Shown here piece after piece: positions 5,111 through 5,404 of a DNA stretch of 5,404 nucleotides. The position numbers and the translations under genes were made by a program. Where the stretch lies: positions 1 to 5,404 of the forward strand of contig CALRBL010000040.1 in the NCBI GenBank assembly GCA_943354075.1, in the 5' to 3' direction. This stretch comes from Candidatus Nomurabacteria bacterium. Its GTDB lineage: Bacteria; Patescibacteriota; Minisyncoccia; Phycocordibacterales; CALRBL01. The notes under the pieces are model-generated. The model was not told where the DNA came from, made no database searches, and worked only from the letters and a program-made list of their open reading frames with translations. Numbering within the stretch: the first letter of the stretch is position 1; each line of letters begins with the position of its first letter.

Positions 5111-5119
5111 AGGACAACT

Positions 5120-5335
5120 ATGAAAAAAGATACCCATCCTGCATATTTTGCCGATGCTACCGTCACCTGCGCCTGCGGAACGGTCTATAAGATTGGTGGA
5201 ACAAAGGAAAAATCAAACATTGAAATCTGCTCTCAGTGCCACCCAGTTTATACTGGAAACGAGAAGGTGCTTGATACCGCTGGACGAGTGGAGAAATTCA
5301 AGACACGAAAGGCAGCTACTAAGACTAAGAAGTAA
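5120..5335 (+). CDS. rpmE: 50S ribosomal protein L31 (zinc-binding type)
   Basis: This complete 71-residue protein is of usual length for bacterial L31, which bridges the central protuberance of the large subunit to the small subunit. It begins MKKDTHPAYF, close to the family's K-x-x-IHP-x-Y start. It carries C-x-C at Cys17 and Cys19 and C-x-x-C at Cys37 and Cys40, the four zinc ligands of the C+ form. The segment HPVYTGNEKVLDTAGRVEKF (41-60) is the family's most conserved stretch, and the tail is Lys-rich. No Cys is missing, so it is not the zinc-independent paralogue. It lies 26 bases after the hydrolase gene with no terminator hairpin between, so co-transcription is possible as well as use of its own promoter. 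Confidence 0.95.
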   Translation: MKKDTHPAYFADATVTCACGTVYKIGGTKEKSNIEICSQCHPVYTGNEKVLDTAGRVEKFKTRKAATKTKK

Positions 5336-5404
5336 CGATGTTAAAGTCCGGAAGGACACAAAGTATTTTCTTCGCTTGTTTCGATTTTACATCGAAAATG
5401 GCTA
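5336..5404. other. Right-edge stretch without an identified gene
   Basis: These 69 bases hold two small dyads. GTCC-GGAA-GGAC (5346-5357) is a 4-bp stem with a GNRA-like loop. TTTCGAT (5379-5385) pairs with ATCGAAA (5391-5397) around TTTAC. An ATG at 5338 opens a frame that runs off the window, and an in-frame ATG at 5398 could start the next gene. The 22 visible codons resemble nothing I know. In many bacteria a release factor gene follows rpmE, but the few bases here cannot show that. Confidence 0.3.

Noticed and set aside
5343..5360. AAAGTCCGG resembling the conserved 5' element of RNase P RNA
   Set aside because: Only nine bases agree. The GAGG part before it is missing, the following bases do not fit the next conserved helix, and the window ends before any further test.
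1..5404. Alternative genetic code with TGA read as Gly or Trp
   Set aside because: No gene needs TGA read through. All frames are intact under the standard code and stop at TAA or TAG. Seven stops are too few to treat the lack of TGA stops as meaningful.

Overview
The window is a compact bacterial chromosome segment with seven complete gene units and one gene cut by the left edge. The best guess for the source is a Candidate Phyla Radiation (Patescibacteria) bacterium, probably of Parcubacteria type. The reasons are the split transketolase, the style of the MazF-like protein, a class II aldolase beside a PfkB sugar kinase, very short spacers, and the near absence of Shine-Dalgarno sites. This assignment is inference from gene style, not from a marker phylogeny. 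The standard bacterial code fits: every frame reads through without TGA, and the seven visible stops are TAA or TAG.

Layout. Positions 1-248 hold the C-terminal end of a transketolase C-terminal subunit. Positions 274-504 encode a small DUF1653 protein. It converges on a PfkB-family sugar kinase on the minus strand (525-1520). A 98-base divergent spacer (1521-1618) then separates the kinase from a plus-strand reading frame of 456 codons (1619-2989). That frame joins a MazF/PemK-like toxin domain, with no stop of its own, to a complete class II fructose-bisphosphate aldolase that starts at 2126. Ribosomal protein L25 (3047-3685), a secreted coiled-coil plus SLT-type peptidoglycan hydrolase (3759-5093) and ribosomal protein L31 (5120-5335) follow, all on the plus strand. 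The last 69 bases hold no gene I can name.

How the genes fit together. Transketolase, sugar kinase and aldolase belong to the sugar-phosphate core (non-oxidative pentose phosphate pathway and lower glycolysis). L25 and L31 are ribosomal, and the hydrolase acts on the cell wall. The most striking property is regulatory. Each of the seven gene starts has a sigma70-like -10 box ending only 6-10 bases before its ATG, so transcripts should be leaderless or have leaders of about 0-4 bases. Starts without a TTG-type -35 box carry a TGn extended -10 instead. Two gene junctions are marked by perfect dyads placed directly against the next promoter: a 32-bp palindrome before L25 and a 21-bp-stem terminator before the hydrolase. 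I see no CRISPR array, insertion sequence, tRNA or rRNA, and no complete unknown defence or mobile system.
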